This document shows, in pieces, positions 8,132-16,823 of a stretch of DNA of 64,000 nucleotides. Every line of letters begins with the position of its first letter. Positions within the stretch are counted from its first letter, which is position 1. Location: positions 1-64,000 of the forward strand of contig QFNI01000006.1 of assembly GCA_003240775.1 (NCBI GenBank), in the 5' to 3' direction. Under the pieces are notes generated by a model, which was not told the origin of the DNA, did not search any database, and saw only the letters and a program-made list of their open reading frames with translations. The DNA comes from Mesorhizobium amorphae (GTDB lineage Bacteria; Pseudomonadota; Alphaproteobacteria; Rhizobiales; Rhizobiaceae). The translations under genes and the position numbers were made by a program.

Positions 8132-8593
8132 ATGAAGACGTTCTCGCAGAAGCCTGCGGACGTGGTGAAGAAGTGGGTGGTGATCGACGCCGAGGGTCTC
8201 GTCGTCGGCCGTCTCGCCTCCGTCGTCGCCAACCGTCTCCGCGGCAAGCACAAGCCCTCCTTCACCCCCCATGTCGACGATGGCGACAACGTGGTCGTGG
8301 TCAACGCCGACAAGGTGGTGTTCACGGGCAACAAGCGCACCGACAAGGTTTACTACTGGCACACCGGCCACCCCGGCGGCATCAAAGAGCGCACCGCGCG
8401 CCAGCTGCTCGAGGGCCGCTTCCCCGAGCGCGTCGTGGAAAAGGCCGTTGAGCGCATGATCCCGCGCGGCCCGCTCGGTCGCCAGCAGATGAAGAATCTC
8501 CGCGTCTATGCAGGCGCAGAGCACCCCCACACCGCCCAGCAGCCCGAGGCGCTCGACGTCGCCGCGCTGAACGGCAAGAACAAGAGGGCCTGA
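8132..8593 (+). CDS. rplM: 50S ribosomal protein L13
   Basis: L13 is an early-assembly protein of the large ribosomal subunit. The 153-residue product shows KWVVIDAEGLVVGRLAS near the start and GNKRTDKVYYWHTGHPGG in the middle, both diagnostic. The ATG at 8132 has AAGGA about 10 bases upstream. It is followed four bases later by rpsI in the conserved two-gene operon. Confidence 0.98.
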   Translation: MKTFSQKPADVVKKWVVIDAEGLVVGRLASVVANRLRGKHKPSFTPHVDDGDNVVVVNADKVVFTGNKRTDKVYYWHTGHPGGIKERTARQLLEGRFPERVVEKAVERMIPRGPLGRQQMKNLRVYAGAEHPHTAQQPEALDVAALNGKNKRA

Positions 8594-8597
8594 TCCC

Positions 8598-9080
8598 ATG
8601 GCTGATCTTTCCTCGCTCGCCGAACTGGGTGCCGCCACCGGCCGCCCGTCCGCGCAGGCCGCTTCTCCGGTCCACGTCCAGAAGCTCGACAAGAGCGGCC
8701 GCGCCTATGCCACTGGCAAGCGCAAGGACGCCATCGCGCGCGTCTGGGTGAAGCCCGGCACCGGCCGCATCACCGTGAACACCAAGGAATTCGCGGAGTA
8801 TTTCGCGCGTCCCGTGCTCCAGATGGTGCTCAAGCAGCCCATCGTCGCGGCGAACCGTGACGGCCAGTTCGACATCGTCGTCACCGTTGCCGGCGGCGGC
8901 CTTTCGGGCCAGGCGGGCGCTGTGCGCCACGGCATCTCCAAGGCGCTGACCTACTACGAGCCGAGCCTTCGCGGCGTGCTCAAGAAGGGCGGCTTCCTCA
9001 CGCGCGACAGCCGTACGGTCGAGCGCAAGAAGTACGGCAAGGCCAAGGCCCGCCGCTCGTTCCAGTTCTCCAAGCGCTAA
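8598..9080 (+). CDS. rpsI: 30S ribosomal protein S9
   Basis: S9 sits in the head of the small subunit, and its basic C-terminal tail reaches the P-site tRNA. The product has 160 residues with an N-terminal extension of about 35 residues, common in alphaproteobacteria, before YATGKRKDAIARVWVKPG. It ends in the expected SFQFSKR. It is cotranscribed with rplM and followed by a strong terminator. Confidence 0.98.
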   Translation: MADLSSLAELGAATGRPSAQAASPVHVQKLDKSGRAYATGKRKDAIARVWVKPGTGRITVNTKEFAEYFARPVLQMVLKQPIVAANRDGQFDIVVTVAGGGLSGQAGAVRHGISKALTYYEPSLRGVLKKGGFLTRDSRTVERKKYGKAKARRSFQFSKR

Positions 9081-9105
9081 GTCGCAGGGGAATTCGCTCT
9101 TCTCG

Positions 9106-9130
9106 AAGGCCGCCTCCGGGCGGCCTTTTC
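9106..9130 (+). terminator. Rho-independent terminator of rplM-rpsI
   Basis: AAGGCCGCC pairs with GGCGGCCTT across the tetraloop TCCG and is followed by TTC, 26 bases after the rpsI stop codon. Confidence 0.85.
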
Positions 9131-9874
9131 GTTTGTCCCTCCGCCCGCCCGGCCCTTGGCCGCGGCGGGTTTTTCTTTGCCCGCGTGCCGGGCGGACGCG
9201 TGTTCGGACGGGGGTGAGTCGTCCACAGCGACGAGGAAGGGAAAATCGGCAAGCGGAAAGCAGTGGAGACGCGAGTTGCTCCACGCATTTCCGCGTGTCC
9301 TGTTGAGGAGTGTGAACTGGTCGAACAAAAAACGGGGTAGGTGCCGCAGGCATGTATGAGCCGCATTTTCCTCCACATGCCGTGCCTGCCCAGCATGGTC
9401 TGCACTGCTGTGGATGGAGCAATCGAAAACGGACGTTCTGCATGGCCTGCTCGGCCGAATCATTTTCGCAGCCAGCAGCGGCAACGCACTGAAAGGATTG
9501 AGTTCTACGTTCCCGTTCTTCGATTGCCGTTGCGTCGCCGATCTCACCGCATCACCCGAGTTCGAAGAAGCGACGGGTGTGCAGAAGCGCTCATCCCCGC
9601 CATCAACAGACTCTAAGAACGAGAAGGCTCTTCTAGACGGAATTTTGGAAGACTGAGCGCAGGCGCGCAGCTGTGCAGAACCGGGGCTCCGGGGGGGCGT
9701 CCGGCCTAGCATGGCGGAAAGACGGCTTCGCTCGCTGTGGAGGAATCAGCCGCACTTCCGCGCCCAGGGAACCGGCCCTCGCGGTCGCCATTGCCGGCCC
9801 GTCGAAGCGGATCGCTCAGGCAGCGACGGGAGGACGGCATGGGCGGAAGCAGGCGGGTTTCAGAGGCGACGGCC
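9131..9874. other. Long region without a convincing gene
   Basis: About 740 bases between the rpsI terminator and the end of the phosphodiesterase gene hold no open frame that I can support. The composition looks less GC-rich and less codon-biased than the neighbours. The best candidate is an 80-codon plus-strand frame (9414-9656), but it has no recognised domain and a poor start context. The region could be a decayed gene, untranslated RNA, or control sequence. Confidence 0.5.
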
Positions 9875-10891
9875 TCAGTTGGTGAGCGCGTAGGGCGCAC
9901 GCAGGCCTTGGGCGTCCAGCCAGCGGATCATGGCTCCGGGCTCGTCGGTGTGCAGGACAGTCGCGCCGCGGTCGATCCAGAAGCCCCAGCCTTCCTCCGG
10001 CAGATCGGCCAGAACGGCGAGCTTGTCGCCGCGACCGCCCGACAGCATGCCGCCGGGCTTGTTGACGATGGAGAAGGTGTCCGCCCAGAGGTGCCAGCCG
10101 CCCTTGTCGGCGGCCGCGCGCATGGCGGGCGCGAAAAGCGGGCCGCCATCATGCGTCATGGGTTCCGCGTCTTTGCGCCAGGCGATGGCCTCGACGGCGA
10201 CCGCGGCGAAGCGTTCGGCCACGCGGGTCGCGAAGCCCGCCTCGCGAACCGCATCGTCGGCGAGGATCGGCATGAAGCGGATGCCGGGCGCCCGGTCGAC
10301 CCATGCGGCCACCGCATCCATGCGGTCGGGGCTCCAGATGTTTTCCTTGAGGATCACGTGCCGCCCCATGCCGAGAGCTTCGGCCTCGGCGGCGATGGCC
10401 GGGATGGCTTCCGGTCCGATCTTGTTGTCGACGTTGACGAGGATGCGGCCGCGCGCGACGGCGAGAAGCTCGGCCAATGTCGGCACCGGCTCCTCGGTTG
10501 CGACACCGCCCTGCACCTTGAGCCGGCACGCGCGAAGCTCGGCCAGCGTGTGATCCGCAAGCCTGCCGCGGCAGGTCGTGGTTCGGTCGAGCCAGGTGTC
10601 GTGCATCACGACCAGCGCGCCGTCGGCTGCGCGGGACACGTCGATCTCCACGATCTCGGCGCCGATCTCGATCGCGTGCTCGATCGAGGCGCGCGAATTC
10701 TCGGGTCGCACGAAGCGCCCTTCTTCCATCGCGCTGCCGCGATGGGCGGCGACCAGGATGTGATGTCGCCACGCCCGCGCGTTCTCGAAGCGCGCGAGGA
10801 TGAGGTCGGCATGGGTGCCGCTCTGGGAGAAGAGCGGCGTGGCAAACAGCACGGCCGCCAGCGCAGCCGCCCATCCCGCGAATCGAAGCAT
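9875..10891 (-). CDS. Glycerophosphodiester phosphodiesterase family protein, exported
   Basis: This 338-residue TIM-barrel enzyme of the GDPD family likely hydrolyses glycerophosphodiesters to glycerol 3-phosphate and an alcohol. The first 22 residues form a signal peptide ending FSQS, so it should act in the periplasm. Catalytic residues are visible: His50-Arg51 in AAHRGS, Glu64 in PENS, Glu82 and Asp84 in EIDV, and His97 in MHDTWLDRTT. The ATG at 10891 has GGAG eight bases upstream. An ATG 51 bases further upstream would add a non-signal extension and is less likely. Confidence 0.87.
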   Translation of the reverse strand: MLRFAGWAAALAAVLFATPLFSQSGTHADLILARFENARAWRHHILVAAHRGSAMEEGRFVRPENSRASIEHAIEIGAEIVEIDVSRAADGALVVMHDTWLDRTTTCRGRLADHTLAELRACRLKVQGGVATEEPVPTLAELLAVARGRILVNVDNKIGPEAIPAIAAEAEALGMGRHVILKENIWSPDRMDAVAAWVDRAPGIRFMPILADDAVREAGFATRVAERFAAVAVEAIAWRKDAEPMTHDGGPLFAPAMRAAADKGGWHLWADTFSIVNKPGGMLSGGRGDKLAVLADLPEEGWGFWIDRGATVLHTDEPGAMIRWLDAQGLRAPYALTN

Positions 10892-11053
10892 GGCTTCTTC
10901 TCCGTCCCTGAACAGACGGCGAGCGAGGTAGGACCGCGCCATGACGCGCCCGCCACGGTTCCGCGACAGGACGGTGAAAGCGGTGCGAGGCCTGTGCGGG
11001 CTGGAAATCCCGCCCGCTTTGCCCAATAAGCGTCGCGCGAAACGGAGAGTGCC

Positions 11054-12016
11054 ATGGCTGCCAAGTCCATCGACCACGCCTTCACCGCCCCCGATCTCTT
11101 GGGCGCGGCGAGCGACCCGACCTATGCGGGCCAGCTCTCCTTCATGCGCCGACGCTTCACCAAGGATGTCGCGGGCGCGGATGCGGTGGTCTGGGGGATA
11201 CCCTTCGATGCCGCGGTGTCGAACCGGCCGGGCGCGCGCTTCGGGCCGGCTGCCATTCGGCGGGCATCGGCCATTTTCGACAACGACCCGCAATATCCCT
11301 TCGCGCGCGACCTCTTCGAAGGCCTGGCCGTGGCGGACTACGGCGACTGCCTGCTCGATTACGGCTTCCACGGCGAGACGCCCGGCGCCATCGAAAAGGA
11401 GGCGAAGGCCATTCTCGAAAGCGGCGCCTTCCTGCTGTCGCTCGGCGGCGACCACTTCGTGACCTGGCCGATCCTGCGCGCGCATCGGGAACGGCATGGG
11501 CCGCTCGCGCTCGTGCAGTTCGACGCGCATCAGGACACCTGGCCCTATCGCGAGGGCCGCATCGACCACGGCTCCTTTGTCGGCCGTGCGGCCGACGAGG
11601 GCGTGATCGACACGGCGCGCTCGATCCAGATCGGCATCCGCACGCATGCGCCCAAGGATCACGGCATCCGCATGATCTACGGCCACGAGGTCGAGGAGAT
11701 GCGCGCGGCCGAGATCGCACAAGCCATCATCGCCCATGTGGGGGACGGGCCCGCCTACATCACCTTCGACATCGACTGCCTGGACCCGGCTTTTGCGCCG
11801 GGCACGGGCACGCCGGTCGCGGGCGGGCCGTCTTCGGCCAAGATCTTGTCCGCGCTGCGCCGTCTGGGCAGGCTCGACATCGTGGGCGCGGATGTCGTGG
11901 AGGTGTCACCGCCCTACGATCATGCCGATATCACAGCGATCGCGGGGGCGACCGTCGCGATGACCTATCTCGGCCTCCTAGCCGAAAAGAAGGCCGGCGC
12001 GGTCTTCCGCGGCTGA
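11054..12016 (+). CDS. speB: Agmatinase (ureohydrolase family)
   Basis: This 320-residue manganese ureohydrolase probably converts agmatine to putrescine and urea. All metal ligands are visible: His134 in GGDHF, Asp157-x-His159-x-Asp161 in DAHQDT, and Asp239-x-Asp241 in DIDCLDP, followed by the family signature APGTGTP. Guanidinobutyrase or another guanidino substrate is possible; SpeB-like annotations in rhizobia are often uncertain in substrate. The ATG at 11054 has GGAG upstream. argC follows 30 bases downstream on the same strand. Confidence 0.9.
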   Translation: MAAKSIDHAFTAPDLLGAASDPTYAGQLSFMRRRFTKDVAGADAVVWGIPFDAAVSNRPGARFGPAAIRRASAIFDNDPQYPFARDLFEGLAVADYGDCLLDYGFHGETPGAIEKEAKAILESGAFLLSLGGDHFVTWPILRAHRERHGPLALVQFDAHQDTWPYREGRIDHGSFVGRAADEGVIDTARSIQIGIRTHAPKDHGIRMIYGHEVEEMRAAEIAQAIIAHVGDGPAYITFDIDCLDPAFAPGTGTPVAGGPSSAKILSALRRLGRLDIVGADVVEVSPPYDHADITAIAGATVAMTYLGLLAEKKAGAVFRG

Positions 12017-12046
12017 GCCCTTTCCTCGAACCGACCGATACGCACC

Positions 12047-12976
12047 ATGGCACACAAGATCTTCATCGACGGCGAGCACGGCACAACGGGGCTGCAGATC
12101 CGCCAGCGGCTCGCGGGCCGCACCGACCTCGAAATCCTGTCGGTGCCCGTGGAGCGCCGGCGTGACGCGGAAGCGCGCGCCGAGATGCTGCGCGCGGCCG
12201 ACATCGCCATCCTCTGCCTGCCCGACGATGCTGCGCGGGAAGCCATCGCACTATTGGAAGGGGCGGACACACGGGTGATCGACACCTCGACCGCCCACCG
12301 CACCGATCCCGCCTGGGCTTACGGCTTCCCGGAGCTCGACGCCGCGCAGGCGGAAAAGATCGCGGGTTCCGCGCGCGTTGCCAATCCCGGCTGCTACCCG
12401 ACCGGCGCCATCGGCCTGATTCGTCCGCTGACGGCAGCCGGCATCCTGCCCGACGATTACCCGGTCACGGTGAACGCCGTCTCGGGCTACACCGGCGGGG
12501 GCAAGCAGATGATCGCGCAGATGGAGGATGCTTCGGCGCCCGACGCCATCCACGCACCGTTCTTCCTTTACGCGCTGACCCTCGCCCACAAGCATGTGCC
12601 CGAGATGATGCAGCATGGCGGGCTCTCGCGCCGGCCGATCTTCACGCCCAATGTCGGGCGCTTCGCGCAGGGCATGCTGGTGAACGTGCCCCTGCACCTG
12701 ATCGACCTCAACGGGACGTCCTCGCTGGGCGAGATCCACGCGACGCTCGAAGCCCACTATGCGGGGAGCGACTACGTCGAGGTGGTGCCGCTCGCCGAAA
12801 GCGCCAAGCTGCCGCGCCTCGACCCCACCGAGCTTGCCGGCACCGACCGGATGAAGCTGTTCGTGTTCGGCGGGGATGGCGGGGGACAGGCGAACTTGGT
12901 GGCTTCGCTCGACAACCTCGGCAAGGGCGCGTCGGGTGCGGCGGTGCAGAACATGGAGCTGATGCTCGGCGCGTAG
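12047..12976 (+). CDS. argC: N-acetyl-gamma-glutamyl-phosphate reductase, type 2
   Basis: ArgC reduces N-acetylglutamyl 5-phosphate to the semialdehyde in arginine synthesis. This is the short (309-residue) type 2 form common in alphaproteobacteria. The NADP-binding start is FIDGEHGTTGLQIRQRL (6-22), and the catalytic cysteine is Cys116 in NPGCYPTGA. It lies just after speB, placing arginine/polyamine genes together. Confidence 0.96.
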   Translation: MAHKIFIDGEHGTTGLQIRQRLAGRTDLEILSVPVERRRDAEARAEMLRAADIAILCLPDDAAREAIALLEGADTRVIDTSTAHRTDPAWAYGFPELDAAQAEKIAGSARVANPGCYPTGAIGLIRPLTAAGILPDDYPVTVNAVSGYTGGGKQMIAQMEDASAPDAIHAPFFLYALTLAHKHVPEMMQHGGLSRRPIFTPNVGRFAQGMLVNVPLHLIDLNGTSSLGEIHATLEAHYAGSDYVEVVPLAESAKLPRLDPTELAGTDRMKLFVFGGDGGGQANLVASLDNLGKGASGAAVQNMELMLGA

Positions 12977-12981
12977 ACGAA

Positions 12982-13008
12982 CGGTCGCTCAGGAAGACTG
13001 GGCGACCG
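12982..13008. terminator. Hairpin between convergent argC and ctaA
   Basis: CGGTCGC pairs with GCGACCG and the stem can be extended to about 10 pairs with one G-U, around a 7-base loop. There is no clear T-run on either side, so termination is likely but weak by sequence. Confidence 0.45.
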
Positions 13009-13015
13009 CCCCGCC

Positions 13016-14107
13016 CTACCCCCGCGCGGCGTTCGGCTCCACCGCATAGGCCCCGCGGGTGCCGCGCCAGTGGGCAGCGGCAAAGCCGAGAACAAGCAGC
13101 GCGCCGGCCTGGTGCATCAGGGCCCAGCCGATGGGAACCACGAGCACCAGGGTGACGATGCCGATCGCCGCTTGGAGCAGCACGAGGTGGAACAGGATCA
13201 GCGCGCGCAGCGCGTGTGGCGTGGCCGGGTCCGCGCGGCGGGCCGCGATCATGTGCCAAAGCGAAAGCGCAAGCAGCGCGTAGGCGCCCGAGCGGTGGAC
13301 GAACTGCACGGTCTTTGGGTTCTCGAAGAAGTTGCGCCAGAAGGGCTCGATGATGCCCATGTCGCCGGGAATGAGCCTGCCGTCCATCAGCGGCCAAGTG
13401 TTGTAGCTCAAGCCGCCGTCGAGGCCGGCCACGAGGCCGCCGAGATAAATCTGGACGATGGAAGCGATCACCAGCCAGCCAGCGAAGCGGCGGGTGGAAA
13501 GGCTGGCAGGACGTGCTGTGTGGGGCGAAAGTCCCCGCGCGACGATCACGGTCGCGGCGAAGATGAGAGCCGCCACCGTCAGGTGGGTGGCCAGGCGGTA
13601 TTGGCTGACGTCGACGCGATTGACGAGGCCAGAGGCCACCATCCACCAGCCGATGCCGCCTTGCAGCGCGCCGAGGGCGAGGATGCCCAGGAGCTTGGGC
13701 TTCACCTTGGGCTCGATGCGGCCCATCACCCAGAACGCGATCAGCGGCACGGCGAACACCACGCCGATCAGCCGCGCCAGCGCGCGGTGCGCCCACTCCC
13801 ACCAGAAGATGGTCTTGAACTGGTCGAGCGACATGCCCGCATTGAGCTGGGTGTATTGCGGAATCTCGCGATATTTCGCGAACTCTTCCTGCCAGTCAGC
13901 CTCGTTGAGCGGCGGGATCACGCCGTGGATCGGCTTCCATTCGGTGATGGAGAGCCCCGATTCCGTGAGGCGGGTGGCGCCGCCCACGATCACGATGGCG
14001 ACGAGAAAGGCCACCACGCACCACAGCCAGGTGCGCACCAGCTTCCGGTCGCCCCAGAGGGACCTCTGGGTGGGCGCGGAGGCGGCACCGTCGGCGATGG
14101 CGCTCAT
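13016..14107 (-). CDS. ctaA: Heme A synthase (COX15/CtaA)
   Basis: This 363-residue polytopic inner-membrane enzyme oxidises heme O to heme A for aa3-type cytochrome oxidase. About eight hydrophobic helices are visible, with characteristic stretches GGATRLTESGLSITEWKPIHGVIPP near 42-66, WWEWAHRALARLIG and GLDGGLSYNTWPLMDG. Histidines in WAHR and VHRSGAY are the expected heme contacts. The ATG at 14107 has GAGGAG upstream. Confidence 0.96.
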   Translation of the reverse strand: MSAIADGAASAPTQRSLWGDRKLVRTWLWCVVAFLVAIVIVGGATRLTESGLSITEWKPIHGVIPPLNEADWQEEFAKYREIPQYTQLNAGMSLDQFKTIFWWEWAHRALARLIGVVFAVPLIAFWVMGRIEPKVKPKLLGILALGALQGGIGWWMVASGLVNRVDVSQYRLATHLTVAALIFAATVIVARGLSPHTARPASLSTRRFAGWLVIASIVQIYLGGLVAGLDGGLSYNTWPLMDGRLIPGDMGIIEPFWRNFFENPKTVQFVHRSGAYALLALSLWHMIAARRADPATPHALRALILFHLVLLQAAIGIVTLVLVVPIGWALMHQAGALLVLGFAAAHWRGTRGAYAVEPNAARG

Positions 14108-14261
14108 GGGGATCTCCTCGTTTCAGCGGCCGCGTGTGTGGGCCTCAGCGCTGCGTGAAACAAGGCGGAACCGCGCGACACGCCGTCGCGCGAGCGTTGC
14201 GCCAGGCGGGCGCGAACCTTATGGCTGGCCTCGACAGAAAAGCTCCGAGAAAGATCGTCCC

Positions 14262-14477
14262 CTGCCGCTTCGTCTGAAAAAGCTCATTGGAACGCTGCTT
14301 CTGGTGGCGCTGGTGATCGTCTACGCGATCCTGGCGACGCTGATCGCGGTGGCCCAACTCTCGCAATCCGGCCCCGTGGTGCACCTGCTCTTTTTTCTGG
14401 TGTCGGGCGTGCTCTGGATCCTGCCGGCGATGGTCATCATCAAGTGGATGATCGGAAAGCCGGAAGAGCAGGAATAG
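14262..14477 (+). CDS. DUF2842 small membrane protein
   Basis: This 71-residue, two-helix membrane protein reads PLRLKKLIGTLLLVALVIVY and later LPAMVIIKWM, the DUF2842 pattern restricted to alphaproteobacteria. The function is unknown. In this frame there is no ATG, GTG or TTG close to the conserved start; the codon where relatives have the initiator Met is CTG at 14262. Either CTG is the start or one base differs from a functional ATG or GTG. It ends three bases before the convergent deacetylase gene. Confidence 0.75.
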   Translation: MPLRLKKLIGTLLLVALVIVYAILATLIAVAQLSQSGPVVHLLFFLVSGVLWILPAMVIIKWMIGKPEEQE

Positions 14478-14480
14478 ACT

Positions 14481-15533
14481 CTAGAAAGTGACGAGGCGCC
14501 TGCCCTTGTTGGCGGCCGGCGTGGTGAAGCCGCGCAGCATGGTCGTGACATGCGGCAGGTGCTGGAAGCGGCCGTTGAGCGAGATGCGCGGCAGCGCGTG
14601 GCGGTGCGCCCTGTGGCCGGCCATGAGCACCCCGTGGTTGGTGGTGACGGCGGACAGGAAGCCCGCCTCGCCGGCGAGCTTCGCTTCGCGTGGACCTGCT
14701 GCTGCCCGGCTGCCATAGGGAAACGCGAAATGGCGGGGCGGGTGGCCCAGCGCTTCGGCCAGTCGGTCGCGGCTTTCCTCCATCTCGCGGCGCGCTTCGC
14801 TCTCCTCCAGGCGGCGGAGGTTGGGGTGATGAACGGTGTGGGCGCCGATGGTGACGAGCGGGTGGGCGGCGAAGCGGGCGAGCTCGTCCCAGTCCATCAG
14901 GGTTTCGCGGCTCGGGCGGAAGGCGTCGACCCCGGCCTCGGAGGCAATCTCTTCCACCAGCGCGTTGCGCGCGTGTTCGGGCGTTTCGGAGCCCAAGAGC
15001 CTTAGAAGGCGCTCGAAGGCGACCTGTCGGGATCGAGGGGTCGAGCAGTCGAGCGCGAGACGGTGTGTGCCGGCATCGATGGTGCGCCCTGACGCCACCG
15101 CGTCCTCGATCACGTCCCACCAGAGCGGGTCGCGCCGGTCGTTGAGGCCGGGAGCGATATAGACGGTGATGGGCGCTTCGTGGCGTTCGAGGACGGGCAG
15201 CGCCTCGGAGTGGTTGTCGCGGTAGCCGTCATCGGCGGTGATGGCGAGAAAGCGCGCGCCCCCACCCCCGGCGTCCAGGCGCGCGACGGCTTCGTCCATC
15301 GAGACGAGATCCAGCCCCTCCTTGCGGGCGGCGGCAAGCACCCTATCGAGAAAGGACGGGCTGACGGCCAGATGGCGGTTGGGGCCTTCGGGGTGGCGAA
15401 GCCTGTCGGTCACGCGGTGGAGCATCAGGATGGCGCCGACGCCGCCCAGCACCGGCACGGCCAGGCGGTCGAGCCCTGTCAGTCCGCCCGCGCCCATCCA
15501 CAGGCGCCGCAGCGCATCCACCCCATGGACCAT
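14481..15533 (-). CDS. Polysaccharide deacetylase (NodB-type)
   Basis: This 350-residue protein carries a NodB homology domain: the metal-binding aspartates in TADDGY (99-104) and the zinc histidines in AHTVHHP (His232, His236). It probably de-N-acetylates an amino sugar in the surface polysaccharide made by the adjacent locus. No clear signal peptide is visible, so it may act on cytoplasmic or lipid-linked intermediates. The ATG at 15533 has AAAGG seven bases upstream; longer starts lack one. It is divergent from the GNAT gene. Confidence 0.87.
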   Translation of the reverse strand: MVHGVDALRRLWMGAGGLTGLDRLAVPVLGGVGAILMLHRVTDRLRHPEGPNRHLAVSPSFLDRVLAAARKEGLDLVSMDEAVARLDAGGGGARFLAITADDGYRDNHSEALPVLERHEAPITVYIAPGLNDRRDPLWWDVIEDAVASGRTIDAGTHRLALDCSTPRSRQVAFERLLRLLGSETPEHARNALVEEIASEAGVDAFRPSRETLMDWDELARFAAHPLVTIGAHTVHHPNLRRLEESEARREMEESRDRLAEALGHPPRHFAFPYGSRAAAGPREAKLAGEAGFLSAVTTNHGVLMAGHRAHRHALPRISLNGRFQHLPHVTTMLRGFTTPAANKGRRLVTF

Positions 15534-15609
15534 TCCTTCACCTTTCGCTTCTAGCGTCCGGCCATCCCAGCCCCACCGACCGGCGAAACTAGGATGCAAG
15601 GATTGCGGC

Positions 15610-16782
15610 ATGGTTGACGCCGAGAGGCGCTCGGCAGCGACATCGACGGGCCTCCAGGGACACGTGCACGCGCTTTCGCCCGCCGTGCTCGAACGCTATC
15701 GCCTGTTCACGGCCGGACGCCCGCTCGGGCCCGCGCAGGAGCCTCGCTGGGTGGAAGCCTGGCAGGACGCGGCCCCCGTGGTCGTGGTCGAGTTGACGGA
15801 GAACGGCGCGCCCGTTTTGATGCTGCCGCTCGAGCTTGCCCGCGTCGGAACGCTGAAGGTGGCCCGCTTCATCGGCGGGCGACATGCCAATGCGAATTAT
15901 CCCGCTTTCCGGAAGCAGGATGCGGCGCCCACCGACTGGCTGCCCGTTCTCAGGCGGAGCCTGCGGGCTTCCGGTCACAAAGCCGATCTTCTGCTGCTTG
16001 AACGCATGAACGACGAGCGCGAGGGCGTGCGCAACCCGCTGCTGGGCTTTGCGGTCGAGCCCAGCCCCAACCTTGCGCTCGCCGTGACCCTGGCGGACAG
16101 CTTCGAGGATCTGCTGTCGCGGCCGCTGCATCGCAAGCGGGCGGCAAAGAACCGGGCGCAGGCACGCAAGTTCGAGGCGGCCGGCGGCTGGCGGCGTATC
16201 GAGGCGGACACGCCCGAAGAGGCGACGCGGCTGCTCGAAGCGTTCTTCGCGCTGAAGGCCGAGCGCTTCCGCCATGCGGGCATACCCGACGTGTTCGCAG
16301 AGGCGAGCACGCGTGACGCCTTCACCGACCTTTTCGCGCGTGGCGCGGTGGACGCCGCGCCGCGATTCCGCATGCAGGGGCTGGAGGTCGGCGGCAAGCT
16401 GCGCGCGCTGACGGGCACGAGCTACGGCACGGACCGCGTGACATGTGAGTTCGGCGCGATCGCAAGCGACGAGTTGAGCAAGCAGAGCCCCGGCGAGTTC
16501 CTGTTCTACCTCAACATCGAGGACGCCTACGCGCGGGGCGCCGCACTCTACGATTTCGGCGTGGGAGACGAGCCCTACAAGCGCTCGTGGTGCGATGCCG
16601 AGATGACGCATTGGGACGCGGTGGTGCCGCTGAGCTTCAAGGGCCGCGCGCTCGCGGGCATGCTGCGGGGTGCGGCCCGCCTCAAGACCGTGCTCAAGCG
16701 CAGCCCGTTTCTGTGGCGCGCCTTCAAGCGCCTGAGAAAGCAGACCGCCGGCGCGACTGGGTCGGCCGGCGGCGAGGATTAG
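15610..16782 (+). CDS. GNAT N-acetyltransferase, CelD/BcsL-like
   Basis: This 390-residue protein has the two-lobed acetyltransferase-6 fold typical of CelD/BcsL and FemAB-like enzymes: HRKRAAKNRAQARKFEAAG in the middle and FLFYLNIEDAYARGAALYDFGVGDEPYKRSWCD near the end. It probably acylates a sugar or precursor in the neighbouring polysaccharide pathway. Caulobacter HfsK is a comparable GNAT in holdfast synthesis. The ATG at 15610 has AAGGA eight bases upstream. Confidence 0.85.
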   Translation: MVDAERRSAATSTGLQGHVHALSPAVLERYRLFTAGRPLGPAQEPRWVEAWQDAAPVVVVELTENGAPVLMLPLELARVGTLKVARFIGGRHANANYPAFRKQDAAPTDWLPVLRRSLRASGHKADLLLLERMNDEREGVRNPLLGFAVEPSPNLALAVTLADSFEDLLSRPLHRKRAAKNRAQARKFEAAGGWRRIEADTPEEATRLLEAFFALKAERFRHAGIPDVFAEASTRDAFTDLFARGAVDAAPRFRMQGLEVGGKLRALTGTSYGTDRVTCEFGAIASDELSKQSPGEFLFYLNIEDAYARGAALYDFGVGDEPYKRSWCDAEMTHWDAVVPLSFKGRALAGMLRGAARLKTVLKRSPFLWRAFKRLRKQTAGATGSAGGED

Positions 16783-16811
16783 AGCTTTTCCACCAAAGTG
16801 TGAAGCGGTTT
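16783..16811. repeat. Possible rhizobial intergenic repeat element
   Basis: The short gap between the convergent GNAT and Wzz-type genes reads TTTTCCACCAAAGTGTGAAG and continues CGGTTT. I recall this pattern as a common dispersed element in Mesorhizobium-like genomes. Only one copy was noticed here. Confidence 0.35.
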
Positions 16812-16823
16812 CAGTTCGGGTGT

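Noticed and set aside
9414..9656. 80-codon open frame in the long gap
   Set aside because: No recognised domain, weak start context and no neighbour support. I describe the region instead of calling a gene.
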